Of a DNA stretch of 64,000 bases, positions 37,572-49,983 are shown one piece after another (positions within the stretch are counted from its first letter, which is position 1; every line of letters begins with the position of its first letter). Source of the DNA: Epichloe hybrida (taxonomy: Eukaryota; Ascomycota; Sordariomycetes; Hypocreales; Clavicipitaceae); NCBI GenBank assembly GCA_019022495.1, contig JAFEKR010000003.1, positions 2,790,001 through 2,854,000 of the forward strand, given 5' to 3'. A model generated the notes under the pieces. The model did not search any database. It was not told the origin of the DNA and saw only the letters and a list, made by a program, of their open reading frames with translations. The position numbers and the translations under genes are program-made.

Positions 37572-40500
37572 CTTATAAGTGCCTTAATAGGAAACCTCTA
37601 GGCCCTTTCCTAGATAGCCTTTAATTAAATACTATATATAGGGTTAGAGATAATAGCCTAGTCCTATAAGGTTTAAAGGTATTTAGTAGTAAAGAGAACC
37701 TTACTAGCTAGTAGTAGCGCTATACTATTATTATCTTACTATTTATCTAGCGTTAGTAAGAGTTATATAATAGTAATAGGTTATAGGATATATCTTATTC
37801 TAGAGGTTACCTCTTTCTAGTCTTACTCCCTTTAAGAAAGAGCATTAAGTTACTATACCTATATACTAGGTTTATACTAGAGGTAAAAATTAAATAGTAT
37901 AAGTATATTTACCTATTAAGCTTACTATTCTAATATTAACTAGGGAGTTATAAAGTACTCTAGGTTCTTATAGTCTATATAAATTATAAATAGACTAGAA
38001 ACGCCCTATAGCTTAGCTAACTATACCTTAAGGTATAAGATAATAGCTAATAATTTCTTATTATAAATTATATAGTTCTTTTATAAGGATATAAGGCTAG
38101 TGAAGTAGTAAGTAACTAGGTATATAATGCTATCCTAGCCTTATTAGAAAAGGTATTCTCTAATAGCTATTCCTAAATAATTAGCTTTTACTACTATAAG
38201 GAGATTTAAATTCTATTATACTAGTATTAAGTATATAATAAAGGTATCTTTTAACCTATTAAAGGCATTATTCTCTTTAAGCCCTTATTAAAAAGAGATA
38301 TTTCTCTTAGTTAATTATATTAGTAATGCTACTAGTTCTAAAAAGTTACTAATAAAGTTATAGTAAAAGTTAGTAAACCCTAGGAAGCTATAGACTCCCT
38401 AAAGTTTTATTAGGGCTACTTATTCCTTAATAGCTATAACCTTTACTAGATTTAAATAAATAAAATATCTTACTATAATAATATATCCTAGGTATTAAAC
38501 CTCCTTTACTATAAATATAGACTTATTAAGGTCTAAGTATAACCCTATAGCCCTTAGGTAGCCTAATATTACCTAAACCTTAGCTATATAGTCTTTCCTT
38601 AATCCCCCTAAGTAAACTAAGATATTATCTAAGTATACTATAATAAAATCCCCTAATATATCCCCTAAGGACTTATTAATATAATATTAGAATATTACTA
38701 GTGCACTAGCTAGGCTAAAGGGGTAAACTAGCTACTTAAATAGCCTAAACCTAGTTTAAAACGCTATTAAGTACTCCTAGCCCTTAGTAATCTATAGCTT
38801 ATAAAACACTATATAAATATTTACCTTTATAAACTAGTGTGCCTAGGATAAGGAATAAAGTATTTCCTTAATTAATAGAAAAGAATAATAATCCTATACT
38901 ATTATCTTATTAAGAGTATAGTAGTTTATATAAAAACACTAACCCTTATTAGCCTTTTTAATAAGAAAAACTAGAGCTATAGCTAATAATAAGCTAGTAT
39001 AAATCTAACCCTTATTTATTAAGTCTATAATCTAGTGTTTAACCTCTAGAAGCTAGTCCCTTAGTATATTATATAGTAGTCCCTAAGGGAGCGTTAGTTT
39101 AAACTTATTCTAATTCTTATATAAGCATATATAGTAATTAAGGGACCTCTAATAAGGAGGTAAGCTATTAGCTCTAGCCTTATTAAAAAGGTCTATAAAG
39201 TTAGCTAACTCCTTAGGTAATATTAATATATCTAGGCTATTAGGTTTTATCTTAAGCACTATAATTTATAGTACTATTATTATCTCCCTAAGGCTTATAG
39301 TAATAAACATTATAAAAGTGTCTTTTCTATAGTATACCTAGCACGCTTTTATAGTATATAAGGACTTAATAATCCCTTATACTAGAGTCTTTACCTTACG
39401 CATAAAGGCTTTAGAGATATATAAGCCCTTTATTACTTTAATAACTAATTACTATTTTACTATATAAATAACTATATTATAATATTTTAGCTATAGTATC
39501 CTAAGTATAATATCTTATATAAGGCCTAGGATAATATATAAATATACTAATAACTCCTAGCTATTAATATTTATTCTAGTATATACTATATAAGTAATTA
39601 AGGAGGTATTTTCCTATACTCTCTTTTATTTTATTTTTATTTTTACTATAGTCTAAATATACTTTCTCTTTAGTAACTATATAAGCTCTAGGCTAAACTA
39701 TTTTACTACTAACTTACTTATAGCACTATAATAATTATAACTATAATTAATCTAGATATTAATATAATAATATATATTAAAGAGTATAGGAATTAAAAAT
39801 AGTAATTAGTCTATATATTATACTATATCTTACTTTAACTCTATATAGCTTAAATAGTTATTTTATATTATAGTATATAGTTAGCCTTCTTACCCTTATA
39901 TAAGACTTTACTTAAGAGCTACTTATTTTCTATAAGGGGAATATTTACCTCCTTATTTATACTTTTCTTATTTACTTTATATAAGTTAATACTAACCTAT
40001 AGAGAATAAGGTAAGAGAAAGGTATACTTCTAAATATAGTAATCCTTAGATTTATATTCTAAGTAATATTTTTTCTAATAGTATTTAGCTAACTTTACTT
40101 TTAATACTTATTTAGCCTATTATATATTTATAGCTAGCTTTAGACTCTTTTCTTTCTTAACTAGCTTATTTTATTTTCCTAATTAAGTCCTTACTATATA
40201 TACCCTAGTTATTAGTATATTACCCTTATAATTAGTCTAAGATATAAGTTTAGCTAGCTATAGTTTATATTAAGACTAGTACTTATTCTCTATAGTAAAG
40301 GCCTTAATATTAACTATAATCTTATAATACTATATAATAGCTATATACTATATACTTTAGCTAATACCCTAGCTTATATTAATTTCTCTTAAATACTTAT
40401 TAAGTACTTATTAAAGCTTTACTAGCTTTATATTATCTCTTTAATAATTCTCTTTTACTAATAAAAGCTTCTTTATAAAGTAAATAAAGAATATAAAAAA

Positions 40501-41175
40501 TAGCTTCCCTAGGCCTTATTTTATTTAGTTAAGTTTTATAAAAGCTATCTCTTACTTATATAAATTAAAGAATATAAACCTAAGGTATTCTAGGAATTTA
40601 GCTAGATTAAAATTATAAATACTACCTTATTTAAAGAAAGTAATTACCTAAGACTAAACTTTAAAGAATAAGTTTTAGTAAATAAATATTTACTTATTTT
40701 TATTAGTTTTAATAAAGTTTTTATTTACTTATAGCTTATATTTTATTAGGAATCTTTATATAGTAAAAAAGGCCTTATTACTATTATATAGGTTACTTAT
40801 AGGGATAGGTTTTTATTTTACCTTAGATATAATTAAAACTAGGTTAAAGGTAAGAGATAAAGTAAGGTTTACTATTAGGGTATTAAGCTAGGCTATAATA
40901 GATAATTAAGTTAAAGGTCTTATAGTATTTATAGTTACTTATTATTAAAGGTATATAAGTTTTACTATTTACTTATTAAGTATAAGTTAAAGTGTTTTAA
41001 ATTAGGCTTATTAAGCTACTAGTAATACTATAGTATTAAATAAAGGAGTTATTATCCCCTAGCTAGGTTAGTCTTATAGTTAGAGTATATTTACTATATT
41101 TATTAATATATCTATTAGTATTTCTATTATATCTTTTAGTAATTATTAAAAAAAAACTAAAGGAAGTCTCTTAAT

Positions 41176-41392
41176 TATTATAGACTAGCCTTTAAGTAAC
41201 TATAATAAGGTATTAATATAGTATTAAAAGACTTAAGAAAAAAGAAAGAAAGGTAAGAGGCTATCCTTAGTAGTACCCCTTATACCCCCTTAGCTACTTA
41301 TATAAGCCTCCTTTCCTTACCCTAATTACTTTTACCACTCCCCTCTCTAACTACTATACGAATAATGCTTAGGCAAAGCCTAAGCCCTTACA
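41176..41392 (-). repeat. Array LTR4 (5' LTR of element B)
   Basis: 217 bp, ends CCCTTACA with the original CA intact; followed by TSD AAAGC at 41393-41397. Confidence 0.92.
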
Positions 41393-41397
41393 AAAGC

Positions 41398-43340
41398 CTA
41401 AGCTTACTAGTAAGTAAGTAACTACACTTAATAAGCTTTATCCTTTTAATTTTAAGATTATATATTATATAGGGAAATTAAATCTTACTAACTTACTTTT
41501 AAGAAAACTAGATTTTATAAGTAAGGTAAGGAAAGAGACAGTAATAACTATATAACTTCTTGCCTTTTTATCTAAATTTATAAATACTAAGAGATAAAAA
41601 CACTATAGTAATATTATTAATACTATAGGCTCTATAAAAACATCACTTAATGTAACTAATAGTTAGTTATAATAACACTATAATAATACTACTAATATCT
41701 AGGGTTTTAAAAAATTATAACTTAACTATATTTCTAAAGAACCTAATAATCTAGATAATCTTAGAAGAGTTATATTAGTAAGGTTATTTAATACTTTTTA
41801 TACTTCTATTAATAAGTAATAAGCTAGCTATAGTAATACTATTAGTACCTAGCGTATATATTATTTATTACTTAATTATTTTAATTTTCCTATTAGACTA
41901 GCTATTTCTAATAGGGATAGACTAGTATAGGTTATTACTAGTAAGTAGTAAGAGACCCCTTAAAAATATTACTTATCTATATTCTTATAAGACTAGAAGT
42001 ATTTATTAAACTAATTACTTATAGAGATATTATAGCTAGGATTTAATCTATTTAAAAAACCTTTTTTAAGTTTAACTCTAACTTTCTAGAAAAGAGCTTA
42101 GAATTAAAACCCCTAATTTAAGTCTTACTATATAAAGCATAGTAAGGCAATAACTTTACTATAGCTTAATTAAAGTTACTTAAAAGTAGTAATATAGCTA
42201 TATCCTAGATATAGTTAATTAAACCCTTTAAGCTATTAATATTTAAGAATTATATTTTTATTTCTTTAAGTATAAGGAAAGAAATTTTATTACTAACTTA
42301 TAATAACCTTACTACTAGGCACTAAGGAGTAAGTAAAACTCTTTATTAAATTATAAACTAATATTATTAGCTAATAATAAAGAAAGATATAAAGGTATAT
42401 ATTAGCACTTATATAAATTATTAGACTTTAAAACTAAGGCATTATAAACTATATAGTAAGCTAGCTATATTACTAGTGCTTAATTACCCTTTTTAAGAAT
42501 TATTAATAGATTTTATTACTAGACTTTTACTAGTAAAAGATTTAAATTAAACCTATAATATAATTTTAGTTATTATTAACTATTTTATAAAATATAGTAT
42601 TTATATCCCTATTTTAATGTAACTAACTAGTAATAGGCTAGTAACTATATTCTTAGAATATGTTTTTAGAGACTATAAAGCCCTAGAAGGTATTATAATA
42701 AACTAAGGTTTTATATTTACTAGTAGTTTCTAGATAACTTTTTATTATTTTCTTATAATAAAGTAGCTACTTAGTATTACTTTTTACCCCTAGATAAATA
42801 GTTAGATAAAACATTTAAACTAAGTCTTAGAATATTATTTAAGGGCTTTTACTTATACTAAATAAACTAATTAGGTAAATAACTATTAATAGCGTAATTT
42901 ATATATAATATAAGTAATTACTTAACATATAGCTACACACTAGTAAAGGTATTATAAGGTTATAATCCTAGAGGTCTATAGTAAGTAGTAGTAAATATCC
43001 CTTTAGTAAATAATTAAGCTAAAAGTAAGATTTTAGTACTAAGAGAGAAGCACACTATAATTAAGTAGCTTTTAAGTAACTTATAGACTTAGTATAAAAA
43101 ATATTATAACTAGAAAAGAACTTCTAATAAGGTTTAAAGTTAGTAACTATATTTTATTATTAATAAAAAACATTAACCTAAGATACCTTAGTAAGAAGCT
43201 AGCTATAAAGTATTTAAGCCCTTATAAGATTAAAAAGGTAATTAAAAGTTATAGATTAGTATATTAATTAAAATTACTACCTAGGACTTAATTATATAAT
43301 ATATTTAATATTACTAGTCTTAAACCTTTTAAAGGGGACT
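41398..43340 (+). pseudogene. G2 RNase H end and integrase relic
   Basis: The frame resumes after the array as PKLTSK, then YPFNFKIIYYIGKLN (family YDFxIxYRPGKxN). The integrase shows the zinc-binding region near 42310 (RHxGVSKTL), LLIDFITRL near 42510, VIINYFIKY near 42575, then the distal catalytic region near 42690-42850 (GIIIN.GFIFTS, ending LEYYLRAF). The stretch to 43340 has PYKIKKVIKSYRLVY and NIFNITSLKPFKGD, the usual sequence before the C-terminal domain. Stops mark former Trp/Gln/Arg codons. Confidence 0.88.
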
Positions 43341-43379
43341 TAATAAATATAGAAAATATATCCTTACTATAAGATACTA

Positions 43380-43525
43380 TTAAAGATAATAAATAAGAGT
43401 TTAAAGTTAAGAGAATTATTTTATATTACTATAATAGAAAGGCATTATAAATATCTAGTTAAATAAAAGGGCTATAATACTTTAGAGAATTCTTAGGTAT
43501 TAAAAAGGGATTTTATTACTAAAGA
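43380..43525 (+). pseudogene. G2 chromodomain relic
   Basis: Downstream of integrase the frame reads VKRIILYYYNRKAL and then, after an apparent one-base shift near 43450, YLVKxKGYNTLENS, matching the core of a chromodomain (YLVKWKGY). It places G2 among the chromoviruses. Confidence 0.75.
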
Positions 43526-44413
43526 AATTATTAATAACTATAAGTAATAGCTAAGTAATAAAGTTAATATAAGGTAATTATGTTTTATAACTTAATACAC
43601 TAAAGATATTAGAAAATAAAGTTAATTTACTTAGATAACTTAAATAATCTATTATATAGTTACTAAGTACCTATCCCTTTATAATAGAGTTAGCCCCTAA
43701 GACTACTAGTCCCTTATTATTAGTAGTAACTATAGAAGCTATAGAGAAAGAGGCCTTAGGAGTATCTTTATTATTAAAATCCCTCTCTTTATATATATAA
43801 ACCTAAAGTACACTAAGGAGCTTAATAAGACTAATATATTTAGGTAAATTAATAGTATTTAGTATAAACTACTAGTAAGTTAGTTAAGTATTAGCTATAT
43901 ATATTAAGAAAGCTTACCTTTAGGATATTTTAAGCTATAAAGTAAAGATAGTTTAAAATATTAATTTAAGTCTTTAGATTTATAGTATTACTTAGTAATA
44001 CTATTATAGTATATTTATTATATTTTACCTTATAAGTAATATTAGTAAATATTTAAGTATAGTAAATATAACTATACTTATTAGAATTTTTATAAACTAA
44101 AATAGTATTCTATAGCTTTTTCTTTACTTTTATAATAGGCTAGTAATAAGTTAGTAGTAATTTAGTGTCTAGGTAATAGAATTATACTTACTTTATTTTA
44201 ATAGTAATAGTTACCTTTAGGAGTAGCTTTAATAAGTTTAAATAGCCTATTATAAAGCTATATAATTTAAGCTAAAGTCTAGTAATATATTAGTAATAAG
44301 TAAGTAAATTCTAGTTAAGAGAGATATACTATAATATAGTTTTTATTATTTTAAAAGTAATAAGTATATTTTATTAAATAGCCTATTAAATATTAGCTAT
44401 AAAGAAGTAATAA

Positions 44414-44630
44414 TGTAAGGGCTTGGGCTTTGCTTAAGCATTGTCCGTATAGTAGTTAAAGAGAGAAGTAGTAGAAGCAGTTAAGGTAAGGAAAGGAGGC
44501 TTATATAAGTAGCTAAGGGGGTATAAGGGGCATTACTAAGGATAGCCTCTTACCCTTTTTTCTTTCTCCTTAAGTCTTTTAATACTATATTAATACCTTA
44601 TTATAGTTACTTAAAGGCTAGTTTATAATA
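44414..44630 (+). repeat. Element C 5' LTR
   Basis: 217 bp. Begins TGTAAGGGCTTGGGC; its end is RIP-changed to TTTATAATA. Confidence 0.9.
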
Positions 44631-47600
44631 ATTAAAAGACTTCCTTTAGTTCTTTTTAATAACTACTAAAAGATATAATAGAAACACTAATAAATATATT
44701 AATAAATATAGTAAACACGCTTTAACTATAAGACTAACCTAGCTAAGAAATAATAACTCCCCTATTTAATACTATAGTATTACTAGTAACTTAATAAGCT
44801 TAATTTAAGATACTTTAACTTATACTTAATAAGTAAATAGTAAAACTTATATACCTCTAATAATAAGAAACTATAAATACTATAAAACCCTTAACTTAAT
44901 TACCTATTATAGCCTAGCCTAATACCTTAATAGTAAACTTTACTTTACCTCTTACTTTTAACTTAGTCTTAACTATACTTAAGGTAAAATAAAAACCTAT
45001 CCCTATAAGTAACTTATATAATAGTAATAAGGCTTTATTTACTATATAGATTTCTAATAAAATATAAGCTATAAGTAAATAAGAACTTTATTAAAACTAA
45101 TAAAAATAAGTAAATATTTATTTACTAAAACTTATTCTCTAAAGTCTAGTCCTAGGTAATTACTTTCTTTAAATAAAGTAGTATTTATAATTTTAATCTA
45201 GCTAAATTCCTAGAATACCTTAGGTTTATATTCTTTAATTTATATAAGTAAGAGATAGCCTTTATAAAACTTAACTAAATAAAATAAAGCCTAAGGAAGC
45301 TATTTTTTATATTCTTTATTTACTTTATAAAAAAGCTTTTATTAGTAAAAGAGAATTATTAAGGGAATAATATAAAGCTAGTAAAGCTTTAATAAATGCT
45401 TAATAAGTATTTAAGAGAAATTAGTATAAGCTAAGGTATTAGCTAAAGTATATAGTATATAGCTATTATATAGTATTATAAAATTATAGTTAATATTAAG
45501 GCCCTTACTATAAAGAATAAGTACTAGTCTTAATATAAACTATAGCTAGCTAAACTTATACCTTAGACTAATTATAAGGGTAATATACTAATAACTAGGG
45601 TATATATAGTAAGAACTTAATTAGGAAAATAAAATAAGCTAGTTAAGAAGAAAAAGGGTTTAAAGCTTACTATAAATATATAATAAGCTAAATAGGTATT
45701 AGAAGTAAAGTTAGCTAAATACTATTAGAAAAGATATTACTTATAATATAAATCTAAGAATTACTATATTTAGGAGTATACCTTTCTCTTACCCTATTAC
45801 CTATAGGTTAATATTAACTTATATAAAGTAAATAAGAAAAGCGTAAATAAAAAAGTAAATATTTCCCTTATAGAAAATAAGTAGCCCTTAAGTAAAGTCT
45901 TATATAAGAGTAAGAAGGCTAATTATATACTATAATATAGGATAACTATTTAAGCTATATAAAGTTAAAGTAAGATATAGTATAATATATAGACTAATTA
46001 CTATTCTTAATTCCTATACTCTTAATATATATTATTATATTAATATCTAGATTAATTATAGTTATAATTATTATAGTACTATAAGTAAGTTAATAGTAAA
46101 ATAGTTTAGCCTAAAGCTTATATAGTTACTAAAGAGAAAGTATATTTAGACTATAGTAAAAAAAAAAAAAAAGGAAAAGAGAGTATAGGAAAATACCTCC
46201 TTAATTACTTATATAGTATATACTAGAATAAATATTAATAGCTAGGAGTTATTAGTGTATTTATATATTATCCTAGGCCTTATATAAGATATTATACTTA
46301 GGATACTATAGCTAAAATATTATAATATAGTTATTTATATAGTAAAATAGTAATTAGTTATTAGAGTAATAAAGGGCTTATATATCTCTAAAGCCTTTAT
46401 ATATAAGGTAAAGTCTTTAGTATAGGGGATTATTAGGTCCTTATATACTATAGAAGTGCGCTAGGTATACTATAAAAAGAATACTTCTATAATATTTATT
46501 ACTATAAGCCTTAGGGAGATAATAATAGTACTATAAATTATAGTGCCTAAGATAAAACCTAATAGCCTAGATATATTAATATTACCTAAGGAGTTAGCTA
46601 ACTTTATAGACCTTTTTAATAAGGCTAAAGCTAATAGCTTACCTCCTTATTAGGGGTCCCTTAATTACTATATATACTTATATAAGAATTAAAATAAGTC
46701 TAAACTAATACTTCCTTAAGGACTACTATATAATATACTAAGGGACTAGCTTCTAGAGGTTAAACACTAGATTATAGACTTAATAAATAAGGGTTAAATC
46801 TATACTAGCTTATTATTAGCTATAGCTTTAGTTTTCCTTATTAAAAAGGCTAATAAGGGTTAGTGTTTTTATATAAACTACTACGCTCTTAATAAGATAA
46901 TAGCATAGAATTACTATTCTCTCCTATTAATTAAGAAAATACTTTACTTCTTATTCTAGGTATATTAGTTTATAAAGGTAAATATTTATATAGTATTTTA
47001 TAAGCTATAGATTACTAAGGGCTAGAAGCACCTAATAGTATTTTAAACTAGGTTTAGGCTATTTAAGTAACTAGTTTACCCCTTTAGCCTAGCTAGCACA
47101 CTAGTAATATTCTAATATTATATTAATAAGTCCTTAAGGGATATATTAGGGGATTTTATTATAGTATACTTAGATAATATCTTAGTTTACTTAGGGGGAT
47201 TAAGGAAAGACTATATAGCTAAGGTTTAGGTAATATTAGGCTACCTAAGGGCTATAGGGTTATACTTAGACCTTAATAAGTTTATATTTATAGTAAAGGA
47301 GGTTTAATACCTAGGATATATTATTATAGTAAGATATTTTATTTATCTAGATTTAGTAAAGGTTATAGCTATTAGGGAATAAGTAGCCCTAATAAAACTT
47401 TAGGGGGTTTATAACTTCCTAGGGTTTACTAACTTTTACTATAACTTTATTAGTAACTTTTTAAAACTAGTAGCATTACTAATATAATTAACTAAGAGAA
47501 ATATCCCTTTTTAATAAGGGCTAAAGAGAATAATGCCTTTAATAGGTTAAAAGATACCTTTATTATATACCTAATACTAGTATAATAAAATCTAGATCTC

Positions 47601-47774
47601 TTTATAGTAATAAAAGCTAATTATTTAGAAATAGCTATTAGAGAATACCTTTCCTAATAAGGCTAGGATAGCGTTATATACCTAGTTACTTACTACTTTA
47701 CTAGCCTTATATCCTTATAAAAGAACTATATAATTTATAATAAGAAATTATTAGCTATTATCTTATGCCTTAAG

Positions 47775-49983
47775 CAGAGTATTGCACTAAAACGTGTAGT
47801 GTAGTGTAGTAACTATACTACAAACTACACTATACTACAAACTACACTATACTATAAACTACACTAACTACAAGGAAAAAAAAACTACACTACACTAACT
47901 ATAAAAAAAAAAACTATAATACATTACACTACAAATTTTTTTCCTAAACTACACTAACTATAAATACTACAAATATAGTATTAGACTTTTTATTAGTTAT
48001 TAGTATTTATAAGGTTAAAAGAAAGCTAGTTATATAAAAGCTTTTATTATTACCTATTTTATTAAATTAGTTATAGAATTTATAATATTAAATTATTTTT
48101 ATAATTTTATTATAACTAAGTAAGGTTATATATAATATTATACTTTTTTAATAATACTATTTAACTTAATACTTTATTTCCCTAATATAACTTAAAGAAA
48201 AACCTTCTTATTATATTATTTACTATTTCTATAAATTATTTTATATTTCTATAAATTATTATTATTACTTATTTTAAAAAAACTATAAAAAAACTACTAG
48301 TAAACTTAATATAAGTAGCTTATGATATCTTATTATAGCTTATAATAGCTTATTATATCTTATTATAGCTTATAATAGCTTATAATACTAATATTACTAA
48401 TATTACTAGTATTACTAAGATTACTAGTATTACTAAGATTACTAAGATTACTAAGATTACTAAGATTACTAAGATTACTAAGATTACTAAGATTACTAAG
48501 ATTACTAAGATTACTAAGATTACTAAGATTACTAAGATTACTAAGATTACTAAGATTACTAATATTACTAATATTACTAAGATTACTAAGATTACTAATA
48601 TTACTAATATTACTAATATTACTAAGATTACTAATATTACTAATATTACTAAGATTACTAAGATTACTAAGATTACTAAGATTACTAAGATTACTAAGAT
48701 TACTAAGATTACTAAGATTACTAAGATTACTAAGATTACTAAGATTACTAAGATTACTAAGATTACTAAGATTACTAAGATTACTTATAATATTATTAGT
48801 GTTAAAGTTTAATAAATAATAAATAATAAATAAATAACTTAAATATAAATACTAGTAATTACAAGTAAATTACTATAGTAAAAGCTATAGTTTTTAATAA
48901 CTTAGTATTTTAAGGTTTTTAAAAATATTAATATTATAAAAATGTTTTCTCTTTTATATTTTTTAAAATAATAATAAAAGTAAAATAATAGTAATAATAG
49001 TAATTAAGTAATAATAGTATTAATAGTATTAATAGTAATAATAGTAATTAAGGTTATTAAAGTTATTAAAGCTCTTATAATAAGTATAGTATATTATATA
49101 AAAGTAAGTCTTAGTTTTATTTTAAAAAATAAGTTAAACTTATTTTTTATAGCTTAATTAAGCTATATAGGGTAATTAAAATAATACTATTAATTATTTA
49201 TTAATAGATTATAAATATTAGTTTATTATATTCTTTATTTATATATTATAGTAATAAGATATATAAAGTTACTATATATAACTTCTTAAAGCTTTAGAAT
49301 TATAAAGCTAAAAGTAATATTTAATTAGTTTAAATCTTAAATAAATAGTTTAAGCTTTTTTTAAGTTCTTATTATATTAAGAATAAGATTTAAGTACTAA
49401 GTATATATTTTATTAACTTCTAGTAATTTATCTAGATTTCTTAATTAATTTTATTCTATTAGTTTAGGGTATTTTTTATTTAAAATAATAATAATAATAT
49501 TTTAAAATATAAAATAATTAATAGTAATAGTAAATAAAATAATAAGAAGGTTTTTCTTTAAGTTATATTAGTAAAATAAAGTATTAGGTATAATAGTATT
49601 ATTAAAAAGTTATAATATTATAAATTACCCTAGTTATAGTAAAATCCTTAAAAAAAGGTAAATTTTATAAATTATATAACTAATTAGGTAAAATAAGTAA
49701 TAATAAAAGCTTCTATATAACTAGCCTTCTTTTAATCCTTATAATAACCTTATATAATAAAAAGGCCCACTTTTTTTTTACTAACACTACATTTGTAGTT
49801 TTTGTAGTTAGTGTAGTTAGTAACTACACTAACTACACTACACTACAAGCAAAAAAAAACTACAATACACTACACTACAAAAAAAAAAAAACTACAATAT
49901 ATTAACTACAAGAAAAAAAAACTACACTACAAATACAAATTTTTCCTAAAAACTACACTAACTACACTACAAACAATACTCTG
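47775..49983 (+). mobile_element. hAT-like non-autonomous element 3
   Basis: 2209 bp, CAGAGTATTGCACTA at the left and CAATACTCTG at the right. Flanks GCCTTAAG (47767-47774) and GCGTTAAG (49984-49991) are an 8-bp TSD with one C/G mismatch. Element A shows the empty site at 28957-28964 (opposite strand). Its ends are dense in TGTAGTG/CACTACA subterminal repeats. The interior matches hAT1 and hAT4 but lacks the LINE fragment. No transposase frame. Confidence 0.9.
48387..48785. repeat. 9-bp (AAGATTACT) array in hAT3
   Basis: Some forty tandem copies of AAGATTACT with AATATTACT and AGTATTACT variants, about 400 bp. Confidence 0.93.

Larger units (their letters stand above)
24440..41392 (-). mobile_element. 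Head-to-tail Gypsy array sharing LTRs (elements A and B plus an LTR fragment)
   Basis: Layout on +: LTR1 24440-24656, 3'-UTR segment X, LTR2 25120-25336, X', element A interior, LTR3 32105-32321, element B interior, LTR4 41176-41392. All four LTRs are 217 bp. Only the outer edges carry a TSD: AAAGC at 24435-24439 and 41393-41397. So the block behaves as one insertion into the G2 RNase H frame that was enlarged in place or arrived as an array. Pol reads on minus in both units. Confidence 0.92.
32105..41392 (-). mobile_element. Gypsy element B (LTR3 to LTR4), carrying two hAT insertions
   Basis: 9.3 kb, colinear with element A apart from hAT1 (34356-36539) and hAT2 (37162-37571), each with one 8-bp TSD. 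Minus-strand RT box at 38638-38612. Unlike A and C, segment X is missing: LTR3 joins the interior directly (CCCTTATA then ACTAATACCC). The coding relic has more stops and fewer GC positions than A. Confidence 0.9.

Noticed and set aside
48387..48785. CRISPR-like array
   Set aside because: The units are contiguous 9-mers without spacers, in a eukaryotic transposon; it is a minisatellite.
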